NCBI GenBank assembly: GCA_032622095.1
Contig: CP136067.1
Span: forward strand, 128,295,990 to 128,359,989
DNA: 64,000 nucleotides
Reading direction: 5' to 3'
From: Siphonodentalium dalli
Taxonomy: Eukaryota; Mollusca; Scaphopoda; Gadilida; Siphonodentaliidae
How positions within the stretch are numbered: the stretch's first letter is position 1; the number at the start of each line of letters is the position of its first letter. Position numbers and translations under genes: made by a program. Under the pieces are notes generated by a model. The model made no database searches. It was not told where the DNA came from and worked only from the letters and a program-made list of their open reading frames with translations. Below, one piece after another: positions 11,687 to 22,580 of the stretch.

Positions 11687-12759
11687 ACCCACCACCATCC
11701 CCTTGCAACCACCTATTTGTACCCACCACCATCCCCTTGCAACCACCATCGGGTAAAGCACCAGTATGGGGTTCTTGTATGCTGGTATATTTAATTCATA
11801 CTCTAGTATTGGAAACCTCAATTTACATCCATACATGACATGCTCAGTCAACGACCCACATCGCTGTGGGGTCTTTGATTCAAATTCCCCAGCAGGGCTG
11901 CCGTGAGATGGGTGGCCTTCAATTGCAAGCATAATAGAAGCAGTGATAACCCATATTATTTCAAGCCTCAAGTACATTTTGCATGATATGCTAAATGATC
12001 CACAACGCCGTGGAGTGCCAACTTCCAATCCCCAGCAGGGCTACTGCGAGATAGGCCGCCTTTAGTAGCAACATAATTATTAATAGAAGCAGAATTTCCA
12101 CCGCAGCCTACCTTTTACATGGCATGCTCAACGACACACAGTGATGTGGACTCCTCGTTTCCTAAATTGCCGCCACAGTCTACCTTTTACATGACATGCT
12201 CAACGCCCCACAGTGCTGTGGAATCCTCGTTTCCTAAATTGTCGCCACAGCCTACCTTTTACATGACATGCTCAACGACACACAGTGCCGTGGAATCCTC
12301 GTTTCCTAAATTGCCGCACAGCCTACCTTTTACATGGCATGCTCAACGATCCACAGTGCTGTGGAGTCCTCGTTTCCTAAATTGCCGCCGCAGCCTACCT
12401 TTTAAATGGCATGCTCAATGACCCACAGTGCTGTGGAGTCCTCGTTTCCTAAATTGCTGCCGCAGCCTACCTTTTACATGACATGCTCAACGACCCACAG
12501 TGCTGTGGAGTCCTCGTTTCCTAAATTGCCGCCGCAGCCTACCTTTTACATGGCATGATCAACGCCCCACAGTGCTGTGGAGTCCTCGTTTCCAAAATTG
12601 CCGCCGCAGCCTACCTTTTACATGGCATGTTCAACGACCCACAGTGCTGTGGAGTCCTCGTTTCCAATCCCCAGCAGTGCCTACAGTGTTGTAGGCAAAT
12701 TGACCGCCTAAGAAAATAGAGAAGCAGTGTTGACCTCAACTTATCATCAGAGCTTATCC
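11687..12759 (+). repeat. 72-bp minisatellite (about eight units) between A2 and B2
   Basis: Eight regular units start near 12112, 12183, 12255, 12326, 12398, 12470, 12542 and 12614. Each has CCTACCTTTTACATG, CATGCTCAACG, a stem CCACAG-TG-CTGTGG and CCTCGTTTCCTAAATTG. More degenerate relatives occur at about 11835 and 11980. Because the period is a multiple of 3, long apparent frames run through the array, but they are not genes. The array separates repeats that are normally adjacent. Confidence 0.9.
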
Positions 12760-13675
12760 GGGTGATTTCTGCTTCGCAGATATAGCCCCTTCAGTAGATC
12801 TCACAGTAGTTATAAAGCATAAATGAAGTTAAATTCAGACAGAATGTTAAGATACGTAATTATCATCACTTAAGTAAAGTACATAGTTTAATGAATTCAG
12901 GTACCAGTAGCCGAGAGCCCCATAAACCCAAATCTATATAATATACATTTGCATATGCCGTTCTTTCATGTTTGTTAATAATGATTGCTAATTGTTCACA
13001 GGGATGTTCTTTATGTTTTTATAAAATGATCACTAATCTTTCATATCGTACTGGAGCTCATTTAATGTAGTTTTCTAAAGCGCATGCACAGGAATGTACC
13101 GTAATTAAATTTAGTTAAGTTTAATCTATGCAGGCACGGGCAACTTTGATCTAGTCAATATGAGTCATACTTCTAGATTAAATGTGTCTTTGCTGTAACC
13201 ACTACTTTTCAAGTTTAGGCCAGGCAGATTAGAATATTGGATATTTACTATACCACCCATGACCTGTCTCCTGGTAACACCTGCAGTCAGCATGGGCTTG
13301 CCGAGCTAAACTGTCTCAGAGACAGTTCCTGGTTGGTGTGGTGTATATACATTTTATTATGTAGGAACATTTAGCGAGTCCTATTCATTTATGAATTAGT
13401 ATATACTTTCTATATTTAGTCCTATGATATTCATGTTACATTCAGAGCCTTATATGGCATCATATATGTACTTTATATTTCACTCTATATCATATTATCA
13501 TTACTACTTGATGCTTTGTTCAAAATATGTGCATTACTGATTATATGTGTGTGTACCTGTATTTTTCTATTTTTGAGGAAGCGATATTGATGCATGCAAT
13601 GTTATTTTAATAAATTATGAAAACGCATTCATCGGATCATTATGCATCTATTCACCTAGAGAGGGGTTTATAAAT
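12760..13675 (+). repeat. Split direct repeat B2 (element 3' end)
   Basis: This is the second copy of B1. It keeps the AATAAA (13609-13614), about 60 bases before the element end, and finishes at ...TTTATAAAT next to flanking ACGTT. Confidence 0.93.
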
Positions 13676-14213
13676 ACGTTCCTTCTAACCAAGCTAATCG
13701 ATCAAAAGTAGTCTCAATATAGAAAATAGAATTGACTAGACACGTCCAGAGATTGACAATATAGAGGCTACGTCGTTCCTTCTTGTACCCATTCTGCTCA
13801 CCGTCATGACGGCGAACAAAGTAAGAGCCGTCAAAGAAATTAATATAAGGGGAGTCACTCTAATCTATGGTTTTGGCAAAATTTAACGTTTCGAGTGCAC
13901 CCTTGTAACCTCGGGTTTGAAACCCCTCGCAAATTAGGAAACATACCACTTTGTAAACTCAAGTAAAGGAATCTGAGCGTATATATTGTCAAAGAACAAT
14001 GAAAACATATCGTGAATGAATGTTCCTTCCATGTAGTTAGCATATATTAAGATGCCAATTCGGATTTGAACCAATTTTCAATGATCCCGAAAACAAGCGC
14101 CACAGCCATGCTTGTGGCAAAAGGAACGCAATTGAATGGAGATTGACTGTCACTCAAGACGTGCCGGAATATACCATTACAAAGAAGGGGACTATCGTTT
14201 TTAAACAGATGAA
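13676..14213. other. No gene recognised
   Basis: Right flank of the Ngaro-like element. Short open frames only. Confidence 0.45.
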
Positions 14214-14341
14214 TTGCACTTAAGTTGAAATGAATTGCACTTAAGTACAAATCAAATCACTATTTGCACTTAAGTGAAAATAATTGTACTTAAGTGCAAA
14301 TATTTGTACTTAAGTGCAAATATTTGCATTTAAGTCTAAAT
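14214..14341. repeat. Six spaced copies of a CTTAAG-centred word
   Basis: The word TTGCACTTAAGTGCAAA, or a close variant, recurs about every 20-29 bases (near 14214, 14234, 14263, 14284, 14304 and 14324). Each copy is itself nearly palindromic, so the array can form many alternative small hairpins. Confidence 0.85.
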
Positions 14342-14875
14342 ATATCAAAAATGTGAAAGAAAACGCCTTGCCATACATACTGTTGTCATTTTAATTAAAC
14401 AAATAATATGACTATACATGTATAATAGCATGACTACGTTGGACCAACGTTGGCATAATGTCGGCATTAGGTTTGGTTGTGTTGACGTGGTTGTTTCCTA
14501 GTGCATGGCTCCGGTGGATGGAATACAAATGACTAATATGCTAGTATAAATGTAGCTCCATGTAGTTGTAATCAAAATTATCAAATCCCAACTTAAATCA
14601 CTGGAATTCGTAGGAACAAACAAAGCATGTTCTTGGAAATGTTCTTCCTTAGCCTAGTTATATTCTGATGATTTGGGTTGTGATTTGAAACAAACTAACA
14701 ACACAAATTATGAGAGGGGGCAAACCGAAGTTTTCACTACAGAATGTTACTTTTCATATAGCCAACATAACAGTATTCATTGCGCAAAGGTATTACAAGG
14801 TTTATAATTCAAACAATAATCACTACTTAAATCAAAAATATTGTCGACCGGACTCGTGTTTCTATGCCATTCGGA
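14342..14875. other. No gene recognised
   Basis: AT-rich. The part at 14503-14600 weakly resembles 15510-15600, but boundaries are unclear. Confidence 0.4.
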
Positions 14876-15259
14876 AAGTGACGGAAATTACAACGAACTG
14901 CATAATTTCGTTAGCCGCATCGAAGAAACAACATGAATCATCTCGTAAATATCTAAAAATGTTGTCACTAAATAGACATATCTTTAGTTTAGTAAATTAG
15001 TAAAAGCACGTTCACGCATTACAGTAAACTGTTAGGTGACGTCATATGTTGTATCCAAAGCGACGTCATATTGACACGGGCATTTCTCCACGAAAGTTAT
15101 TGATGTTTTGCCAACGACATGGCACACCTAAAGAAAATCGTATGGTTAACATTCCAGAAGAATGTGTGATATATAAATTGTATCTTATTTTAACTAAGAA
15201 CACGAGGACCACTGTGTCGTGACATGCAATATAGGCCTACACAAGAAAACGCACATACC
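14876..15259 (+). repeat. Dispersed repeat, copy 2
   Basis: Diverged direct copy of 3369-3735. A 9-base insertion follows GCACGTTCACG, and other indels are scattered along it. Confidence 0.8.
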
Positions 15260-17279
15260 ATTTATCTATACTCTAGACTACTGGGGATCCGAAAGTCAGA
15301 CCTCCAGACCCCATTTAAAAATGTAAATAATTAATAGGGTATACGTGCGCGTATAGTCGTACGGTGTGCCAATGAGGCTATAGAAACTGACCGCGACTGG
15401 GTACAAGTTAAAAGGACCAACCTTGGAAGTCATGAGACAAAAAATCCACTACAGATCAGATTATTTATTTTGAAAATATCTCATACATTATCATCCAGTT
15501 GGGTTTCCCAGTGGTCGGCCCCAGGTGGGTGGAACCCAAATCACGTATACGCTATAATGTAGCTACATACATGCAGTTGTAATCTAATTTCCAACCCAAA
15601 TTGTGGGAGGGGAGAACCAATTTGTTTTCACTCATTTGAGCCCCAGTTGAAATTTCCAACCTAAGGGTGGGGTACTTGTAACTCAAATTTCACCCAAATT
15701 GAGAATGTGCCAGTCAAAAAATCATCTATTCGTGTAATATGTATGGTTATTTAAATCTTAACATTCATATAAGTTAAAAGTCATCACACAGAGTTCTGGA
15801 TAGTGCAGGCCGTCGTCCTTTTTACATGGAGTTCACTGCCAAACTTTCTTGTTGAATAACAAAATGAAATCTTTACTGTCGGTCTGGACACAAACTACGA
15901 TATTTACGTGGCGGCAATTTCCCGCTATTTAATGGGGAAGCATATAATACAAGTGTTTTACGATTACGGAATATTTGGGTAATTAAGCAGCGATGGTTGG
16001 GATCGTTTCTATCTTCTTTGTTTTACAATTTCTTCAGTTTCTATGTATTGGATAGATCACCTCAACGAGAGTCTTCATAATTAAGACGGCCGTTGTGCGT
16101 CTTGTTTGGGAGAGATACACACTACTCACGAGCGCGGCGAAATATTAAACTATGAAATCATTTGCAACCTATTCTCGATGCGAAATCTCCAACTGATGGT
16201 GTGTTAGGCTTGAAACTTCCAACCAAATGTTGAATATTTTTACCAATCATTGGGGGGCGCGTGTCACCGCATCCGTGCGTATATATAACTCATTTCGTCA
16301 ATGTTACAATGTTTCTCCCGCCGTAACATACATGTAAATTGCATGAAGGAGTGTGCCCACTTACTATATTGTTCAGCCCAATAGAAGAACATTCTGCAAA
16401 CATATATTTTGTATTAATTTATGCGTGAGAAAACGAAGTGACGTTGACGAAATTAGTTCTATATACAGCATTGTCATTGAAATTAGTTGTATTTTGTTCG
16501 ACACCCCCATTTCCCCATACAGAAGAATGTCAATTGCAACAATTTTGAGTTGTGGTTAAGACAGACAGTCGCGCTTGCGTTATGTAATTAAGCAATCAAC
16601 AGACAACTGGATATTCGAGCGTCCGTACTACTCGCACCTACTTTGCAATTGTCTGTTGTTCAATGGTTCGTTGATTTCTTGGTAAGACAACACAAGCGCA
16701 GTAACTTAGCCATTAAGAGCCACCAAAAGAACAAAAGAAAGTAGGGTCTGTATCGTCTAAATTGGATATGCAACTGTTGTCAGCACATGCAATACATTTC
16801 TTTGATAGTTATTATTTTTTGGATATTCATCTATTGTAAGCACATAAAATACACTTCTCTGATATATCTCACGGATCTACTACATGGCATAAGGTTAAGA
16901 TCCAAGTAAAGATATCAAGGTCCTCTTCTGTTCGAAACTTGTCAATGTTTTCGTTCCTTAATTGCTTGAACACGATGACACGGCCTGGGGCGGATGATCA
17001 GCGTGTGTTTCAGTAACAACCGTGTAATCATTGTACACAATACAGAACGTACACATACAACAACCCCGCACATACCACCGATGTTAACGTGTCCGTGTAT
17101 TTGTGCAAAACGAGTGGAGTGGTGGTAATGACAGTATATGTGGGCGGTACATACATATAAAGTGAAACAAACTTATAAGCACAATACATTATGATGGAAT
17201 GACACTTATAGAGTGTACATATAAATACTTAGTAAACAGTCACAATGCCACCGGAGTCCTGCTTCCGTTTCAGTGCCCA
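15260..17279. other. No gene recognised
   Basis: About 2 kb of AT-rich DNA with short frames only. It leads into the promoter-like block of the first PAN-like gene. Confidence 0.45.
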
Positions 17280-17430
17280 GAACGAACGACTTGGCCTTTG
17301 TCCCTTATTCACTGTTGATGTGTGTAGACTGGTGAAGGATCGTCTTTGTCTCGGGTTGAAAGGAACTTTGGTGTCAATAACCTGAATCACCGATTGGCAA
17401 ACTACACCACGTGACCCACTATAACGTCGT
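17280..17430 (+). promoter_or_regulatory. Upstream block shared by PAN-like gene copies
   Basis: It contains TTTGTCCCTTA and GGTTGAAAGGAACTTTG, which are matched at 58655-58745 and partly at 42225-42250. An E-box-like CACGTG at 17408-17413 has a counterpart at 58843-58848. The block is about 0.5-0.65 kb upstream of the exon. Conservation between paralogs suggests, but does not prove, a promoter or enhancer role. Confidence 0.55.
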
Positions 17431-17557
17431 ATCGATCCAATACAAGCGATAGTGTATTTCTCAGTGTGGTTGATGTGCTGTTATAAGAAAACAATATTAG
17501 TATCAGTTCCCGCTCATTGAGCAGACATCGCAGTTGGTCAGTTATTTTACATACTTT

Positions 17558-17817
17558 GATTTATGCTAAGGGTTTTGACACTGGAAAGGTATAACTACAT
17601 GTACTGAATACCCGTGTATTGAATGAACATCCGGGAACACAGGGAGGACTGGACGTTGCAATTGAGCAGTTGTCACTGATTGATGATTTGTGATTTATGC
17701 TAAGGGTTTCGATACTTGTGGAAGGGTAGAAATACACGTACTTAATATATGTTTATTGCATGAACACCCGGGAACACAGAGAGGACAGGCCGTTGTAGTT
17801 GAGTGTTGTCACTGTTT
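17558..17817 (+). repeat. Tandem duplication of the proximal promoter region
   Basis: Unit a (17558-17691) and unit b (17692-17817) share GATTTATGCTAAGGGTTT, a GAACAYCCGGGAAC word (17625-17638 and 17762-17775) and a following TTGTCACTG. Unit a has a TATAACTAC at 17590 that aligns with TATAAAACTAC of the paralogs at 42569 and 59012. The duplication is therefore of core-promoter-like DNA. Confidence 0.75.
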
Positions 17818-17925
17818 GATATACCACTTTTGTGCTTCATTCAACGGCATTCGACATTTGCGAATTGTATATATTCTTCACACCCGTGCATTACATACAA
17901 CCGTGAGTGGTCTATGATATTAGCG

Positions 17926-18232
17926 ATGAACATAACACGTGCTCGCGTTTACATTCACATCATACTGATCGTCGCCGTAATGCGCAGTCAGGGTGCGTCT
18001 CGTTTCTCGAGAATTAGTGCACTCGACGGACTGAGCAGACCTGGATTATTCGAAACCACATCGGGAAGAAGTCGCATGGAATGTGCCACGGGCTGTATCA
18101 AGGTGGAGTGTGTGTCGTTTATCTACGACGCAAAGAAGAACACCTGCCTCTTTTATGATTGGCCTCTGTCGGTCACGAATGCAAACACTTTGCTCACAGA
18201 GGGCAGCACCGCACATGTCGTGGCCGAGGACG
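17926..18232 (+). CDS. First coding exon of a secreted PAN/Apple-like protein (copy 1, intact)
   Basis: ATG 17926 is chosen because paralogs align from here. The frame is open further upstream, but that part is not conserved. Residues 1-24 look like a signal peptide: a short basic start, then IHIILIVAVM and small residues. A Cys-rich PAN/Apple-like segment follows, with Cys 53, 57, 62 and 74 in ECATGC, EC and TCLFYDWPL. The exon ends at ACG|GTGAGT, a strong 5' splice site, in phase 1 after 102 codons. PAN modules bind proteins or carbohydrates outside cells, so a secreted or surface role is inferred. Later exons are not found, and a LINE now occupies the presumed first intron from about 18.4 kb. 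Copies at 40.4, 42.7 and 59.3 kb are damaged. Confidence 0.75.
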
Positions 18233-18439
18233 GTGAGTAATTTGGTCAAAATACATTTCTTTCTATTTAAAATTTTGTTTGTCTCATTTATGTACAATTG
18301 GGATTATGGCAAATTAGGTTGCTCTTCTCTCCATTCAATTACAACACAATATTATAACACGATAGTATATAATATGTGTAAATAGTTTTGTGTGTTAAGG
18401 TTTTACCAGATCAAAGGTTAAACAAAATCGTAAGCGTGG

Positions 18440-18895
18440 CATAACACACAAAAGAAAAAATAGCCGCCCTTGGTTCGCATATGACTGCGCGCGCACGCGA
18501 ACGGCGTATATAAGAGAACGTAAGCGATACCGCACAAACCCAACTGTCTCCAGCAAATTAAATATGATTAAAAGTAGACAACAATACAAAATTGCATTAA
18601 CCAGAAGTAAAATGAAATATAATGCGGGTATAAGAACAAAGTTACATAACTTTCGCACTAATTCCAGCAAAGATTTCTGAAAACTTTTAAAGAAATTAGT
18701 GGTCCCAACAAGACGCATGAACTATCACGCCCAACAGTAGAGAGCTTTAGATCGCAATACAAAAACGAAGAACTCGCGTTATCGACTATGGCAGATACAG
18801 GCGTCAGCCAAACCAATAACCCAACCAGAGTCCAACCCGGAATCACGACAGATGACAATTCTTTGAACGGGCCAATTTCGAAGGTGTCAGACCGG
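18440..18895 (+). pseudogene. LINE fragment, 5' part (linker before RT), interrupted by foldback element
   Basis: One frame reads RPWFAYDCARTRTAYIRERK and then basic, helical sequence, typical of the linker between endonuclease and reverse transcriptase in CR1/jockey-like LINEs. Stops and shifts occur at about 18679 and 18739. The sequence halts at 18895 where the foldback element begins and resumes at 20138. Confidence 0.7.
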
Positions 18896-20137
18896 TTTTC
18901 CGAAGACCTATTACTACGAAGGCCCACAACTCCGAAGACCCGATTCTCCGACGGCCCACAACTCCGAAGACCCGATTCTCCGACGGCCCACAACTCCGAA
19001 GACCCGATTCTCCGACGGCCCATAACTCCGAAGATCCGATTCTCCGAAAGCCCATAACTCCGAAGGGCCGATTCTCCGAAGACATATAACTCCGAAGACC
19101 TATAACTCCGAAGGGCCGATTCTCCGACGGCCCATAACTCCGAAGGTCCGATTCTCCGAAGGTCCGATTCTCCGAAGATTTTGTTTTATCGGGGTATTAT
19201 CGTTTACTAAATAGTGTACAGTCCAGTGGCGAAGCCAAGGGGTCCCAAAATTCCCACTGCCCCCATTAAACCTCTACTTGCTATTTCAGACAATATGGGC
19301 CCCTACCAAAACATGTCCAATGTCATGTAAACGCCCGGAAATCGTTCATGGGGCATCAAAATATTCAAGCTTTTCCTACTGCCCCCACCTAAATGGGAAT
19401 CCTGGCCCGCCACTGACTATACACCAGATACCATAACGTTACGTTGGCCCATGAGATGCCAGAGTAAAATGTACAGGGGTGAACGGGGAAGAACTTGTCG
19501 CCCCTGTGCATGTTAGGCTACTCTGACATTCTTGCAGCGTTTCGTTATAATATACCCGGAGCACACCAGTGGCGGAGCCAGGGTTACCATTTAGGGGTGC
19601 ACATTAATTAGCATATGTGGGGGATATGTGGGGGATATATCATGCATATGATATGCCGAAAGCATATCACGAAGGCCTGATTTGGGGAGAGCATACATGG
19701 GAGGGGTCGCCCCCAATCGTTGGTCCGGGGGCTCCCCTGGGCAGGAACACTGAATATTTGAATGCCTAGGAGGGATTTCCTGACGTTTACATGACATTTG
19801 ACATGTGTTTTGGGGGCGGTCTTCCCTAGGGCCCCATTGACCCCGCCACTGGACTGTACACTATTTAATAAGCGATAAAACATGATCTTCGGAGAATCGG
19901 ACCTTCGGAGAATCGGACCTTCGGAGAATCGGCCCCTTCGGAGTTATAGACCTTCGGAGTTATGGGCGTTCGGAGTTATATGCCTTCGGAGTTATGCGCT
20001 TTCGGAGTTATGGGTCTTCGGAGTTATGGGATTTCGGAGAATCGGGACTTCGGAGTTATGGGCTTTCGGAGAATCGGGGCGTCGGAGAATCTGACCTTCG
20101 GAGAATCGGACCTTCGGAGTTATGGTTCTTCGGAAAA
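18896..20137. mobile_element. Foldback (TU-like) element with minisatellite arms
   Basis: The element starts TTTTCCGAAGA and ends TCTTCGGAAAA. Left arm 18896-19175 and right arm 19883-20137 are inverted and consist of two alternating roughly 15-base words, CCCATAACTCCGAAG and CCGATTCTCCGAAG, with variants. Inner sequence is also inverted: AAATAGTGTACAGTCCAGTG near 19208 against 19846-19870, and a further weaker match between 19290-19400 and 19700-19835. The whole element is therefore one long imperfect palindrome. Foldback elements of this kind (sea urchin TU, fly FB) have tandem short repeats in their arms. No transposase is encoded, and long frames through the arms are artefacts. It interrupts the coding part of a LINE. 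No target duplication was identified. Confidence 0.85.
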
Positions 20138-21233
20138 ACGCTACGTAACCATTTCTAAAAACGAAATAGAGAACATCGGTAAATCGTTGACATCAGGCAA
20201 TGCCCCGGGAAGTGACAATGTTAATAATTCATTTATTAAACATTGCTGGCCATTTTAGGTGACTTTTATGCATCTTACTTTAATGTTATATTCGATACAG
20301 GGGTTATTCCAACTGACTGGAATATTGGAGTTATTAGCCCCATCTTCAAAAATAAGAATGACTCTTCAAATCCTGACAACTACCGCAGGATAACACTATT
20401 GAGTTGTATGTCAACATTTTTCACCCGTATTTTAAGCAAACGTATATCTGCTTACATGGAACAAAATCAGAATTTCAAGCTAGTTTTCGCAAAGGGTACT
20501 GCACAATAGATCATATGTTCAATATTTACACCCTGATCAACTTAGCAAATATCAACAGGGAGAACCTTTTCTGTGCGTTTGTTGATTTCTCCAAAGCGTT
20601 CAATCTATTGCCCGCAGCAACAAACTATCGGTCGAATCTATACTCGAAGTTTATGACAAATCTATTGTACTCATCATTACATACGGCGCCGAGATCTGGG
20701 GGGTTTGGAAACCTTGAAATAGAAACATGGTTTCTACGTTTTATTCTTAACTTGAACAAGTCGACTTCTCAACCATTTATATACGGAGAGCTGGGAAACC
20801 TACCAATCGTGACGAAAATCAAGGCAAAACCCCTAATATACTGGGGCAAGATATTAACTACAGAAAACACCAGACTCCCTATGTCCTTTACACCATTATG
20901 ACAGAATCAAGTGCGAAGGAATCGGTAAATATCCCATGGCTAACATTTGTGGTAACGGAACTAAATAATCTAGGTATGTCTTATACATGGCAGAATCAAT
21001 CAGTGAGCAGTGTCAAAATATTTTCTTGTGCTGTAAAACAGAAACTCATTGACGCATACATAACCGAATGGTATTCGTCTTTGGATACATTAAACAAATT
21101 TGCGTTTTATAGATGTATAAATCCGAACTTCGGTAGACCGAAGTATATATCCTTAGATGACAACAACGCCTTATTGACCCTCCTTAGGAGGTGTTTATAC
21201 ATTAGTCGGCTAAGATCCTATCCGATATAATCG
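20138..21233 (+). pseudogene. LINE fragment, RT and C-terminal part, with internal deletion
   Basis: Continuation of the LINE broken at 18895. RT fingers (ISKNEIENIGK, NAPGSDNVNNSFIKH) are followed by WNIGVISPIFKNK, NPDNYRRITLLSC, and motif A FVDFSKAFN at about 20578. The segment with motif B and the catalytic YADD-type box is missing. After about 20640 the text resumes at the RT end (IITYGAEIWGVW, in another frame) and the C-terminal domain (FIYGELGNLP, then PKYISLDDNN). There are several frameshifts. It is non-functional. Confidence 0.8.
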
Positions 21234-21540
21234 GTTAGTGATAACGGTTTTCATCTTCTGGCTTAAATTATTCAATACAAGCAACTTGTTGTCGTATAGA
21301 TTCTAATTCGCTCTGCATTATAATTATATCCTTATCTGGTGTCATGCCGTCATGGATGATTGCCTTTCAACAATTAACTCGAGCAATATTATTTTGTAAG
21401 CACCGATAGACCAGTCCGCTTTTGGCTTGTGTATATGAGTAAGTGTCTCAGTTTGATTGGCTCTAATTAGCTGTTCATCGGTGGTCACGCACCTTGATTA
21501 TAAGATATTATTATAAATACTGACTGATGGTGGTGTGTAA
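21234..21540. other. Spacer between LINE and Harbinger-like element
   Basis: No gene or repeat was recognised. It ends with TAA 21538-21540, the presumed target duplication. Confidence 0.5.
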
Positions 21541-21802
21541 GGCCCGTTCCAAACGACGGATTTTTGTCGACTCGAATCTAATACCAGACCCACAATTGTA
21601 TTAAATGCGTCTAAAATGCGACGTTTGAAACAATTAGATCCGTGTCAGACGCACCACAGACGAATCTCCTTCCAATTCAGACGAATCTTCGTCGGTGATG
21701 CGTCTGAAATCCGTCTTGGTTTCAAACGACGGATTTTTGTCGACTCGAATCTAATACATGTGACGAGAAGAGCCGAAAGTTGCCGAATAACGAATGCAAA
21801 TG

Positions 21803-21967
21803 ATATAAGGATTAACTGTCATGTGGACTATTTTTATGGAGATGTAACGGTGAGGTAAGTGGACATAACTTGTGTAAAACCCGAAGGGTTTTACATACAA
21901 GTTATGTCCACTTACCTCACCGTTACATCTCCATAAAAATAGTCCACATGACAGTTAATCCTTATAT
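21803..21967. repeat. Perfect long hairpin, 80-bp arms, 3-base loop
   Basis: 21803-21882 pairs with 21886-21967 without a mismatch. The only difference is a 2-base insertion in the right arm. The loop is GAA. It lies inside the Harbinger-like element. If transcribed it would give double-stranded RNA. Confidence 0.93.
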
Positions 21968-22580
21968 TTATATACATTTAGCGAAAAAGCCACTTTTGTA
22001 AATATATTTAAATCGAAAAGTGTATCGTGACAAGATCAGCCCAAAATACCCAATAGCACCCTTGGCAAAAGTTAATAGGAACAATTTCTCTTCATGTTGA
22101 AACCCGATGATGTATTAAGTCAATCCTGCGTGAGTCAAAATGCGCCCAAAGCATTACGCGTTCGTCTTTCCAAACCTAATGACGTTTCGTTGGTGTTATT
22201 AGCTTGGTGTTATGAGGCGTTGCGCATTCACCGAAAAATAACTGCAACTAGCCACGTGGGCGCCGACCAATCAGAATGCTGGATTTAGTGATGACAACTC
22301 TTAGTGTGTAAATATATGATAATGGTATAATAATGAGGGAGTTCCCCTTATCTGCGGAAATACCCACATTATGTCATTTGTCGCACGCTCTCTTTGTTAT
22401 AAAGAAAGATATATCTATAAGAATTGCTTAGGTAACAGTGTGAACATTTTAATTATTACGGTAGTTTGATGTCACTGACTCACATCTTATATATATAATA
22501 ATGTATACAGTATCAATGATTTATAATAATTCATATATATACCGGTATAAGGGATATGGGTTGTAGCAACTGATTTATAA

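Larger units (their letters stand above)
4864..13675 (+). mobile_element. Ngaro-like tyrosine-recombinase (DIRS-order) retrotransposon, nearly complete
   Basis: The layout is A1 (4864-5543), gag, RT/RNase H, tyrosine recombinase, B1 (10095-11010), A2 (11008-11686), a minisatellite-bearing spacer, and B2 (12760-13675). Split direct repeats in the order A1-ORFs-B1-A2-B2, a recombinase instead of an integrase, and no methyltransferase after RNase H match the Ngaro group rather than DIRS1 or PAT. There are no LTRs and no target duplication. The trinucleotide AAT occurs at the start of A1, at the B1/A2 junction and at the end of B2. A1/A2 and B1/B2 differ at only a few percent of positions or less, so the insertion is fairly recent. 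The recombinase is broken, so this copy is probably not autonomous. The extra spacer between A2 and B2 is unusual, because these repeats normally abut. Confidence 0.88.

Noticed and set aside
11444-11794. 116-codon frame spanning the end of A2
   Set aside because: The matching frame in A1 is broken by a small indel, and the tail runs into the unrelated spacer, so it is probably chance within a non-coding repeat.
12119-12694. Repetitive open frames in the 72-bp minisatellite
   Set aside because: The period is divisible by three, so frames stay open by design. No start context or conservation supports a protein.
19224-19851. CAGTGGCG...CGCCACTG pairs suggesting nested hAT-type MITEs in the foldback core
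   Set aside because: No 8-bp target duplications flank 19224-19415 or 19567-19851, and the words are explained by the inner inverted symmetry of the foldback element.
19882-20258. Open frames rich in SELWAFGV/SENR-type repeats (also 18658-19085 on the minus strand)
   Set aside because: They are readings of the 15-bp word repeats in the foldback arms and carry no independent coding evidence.
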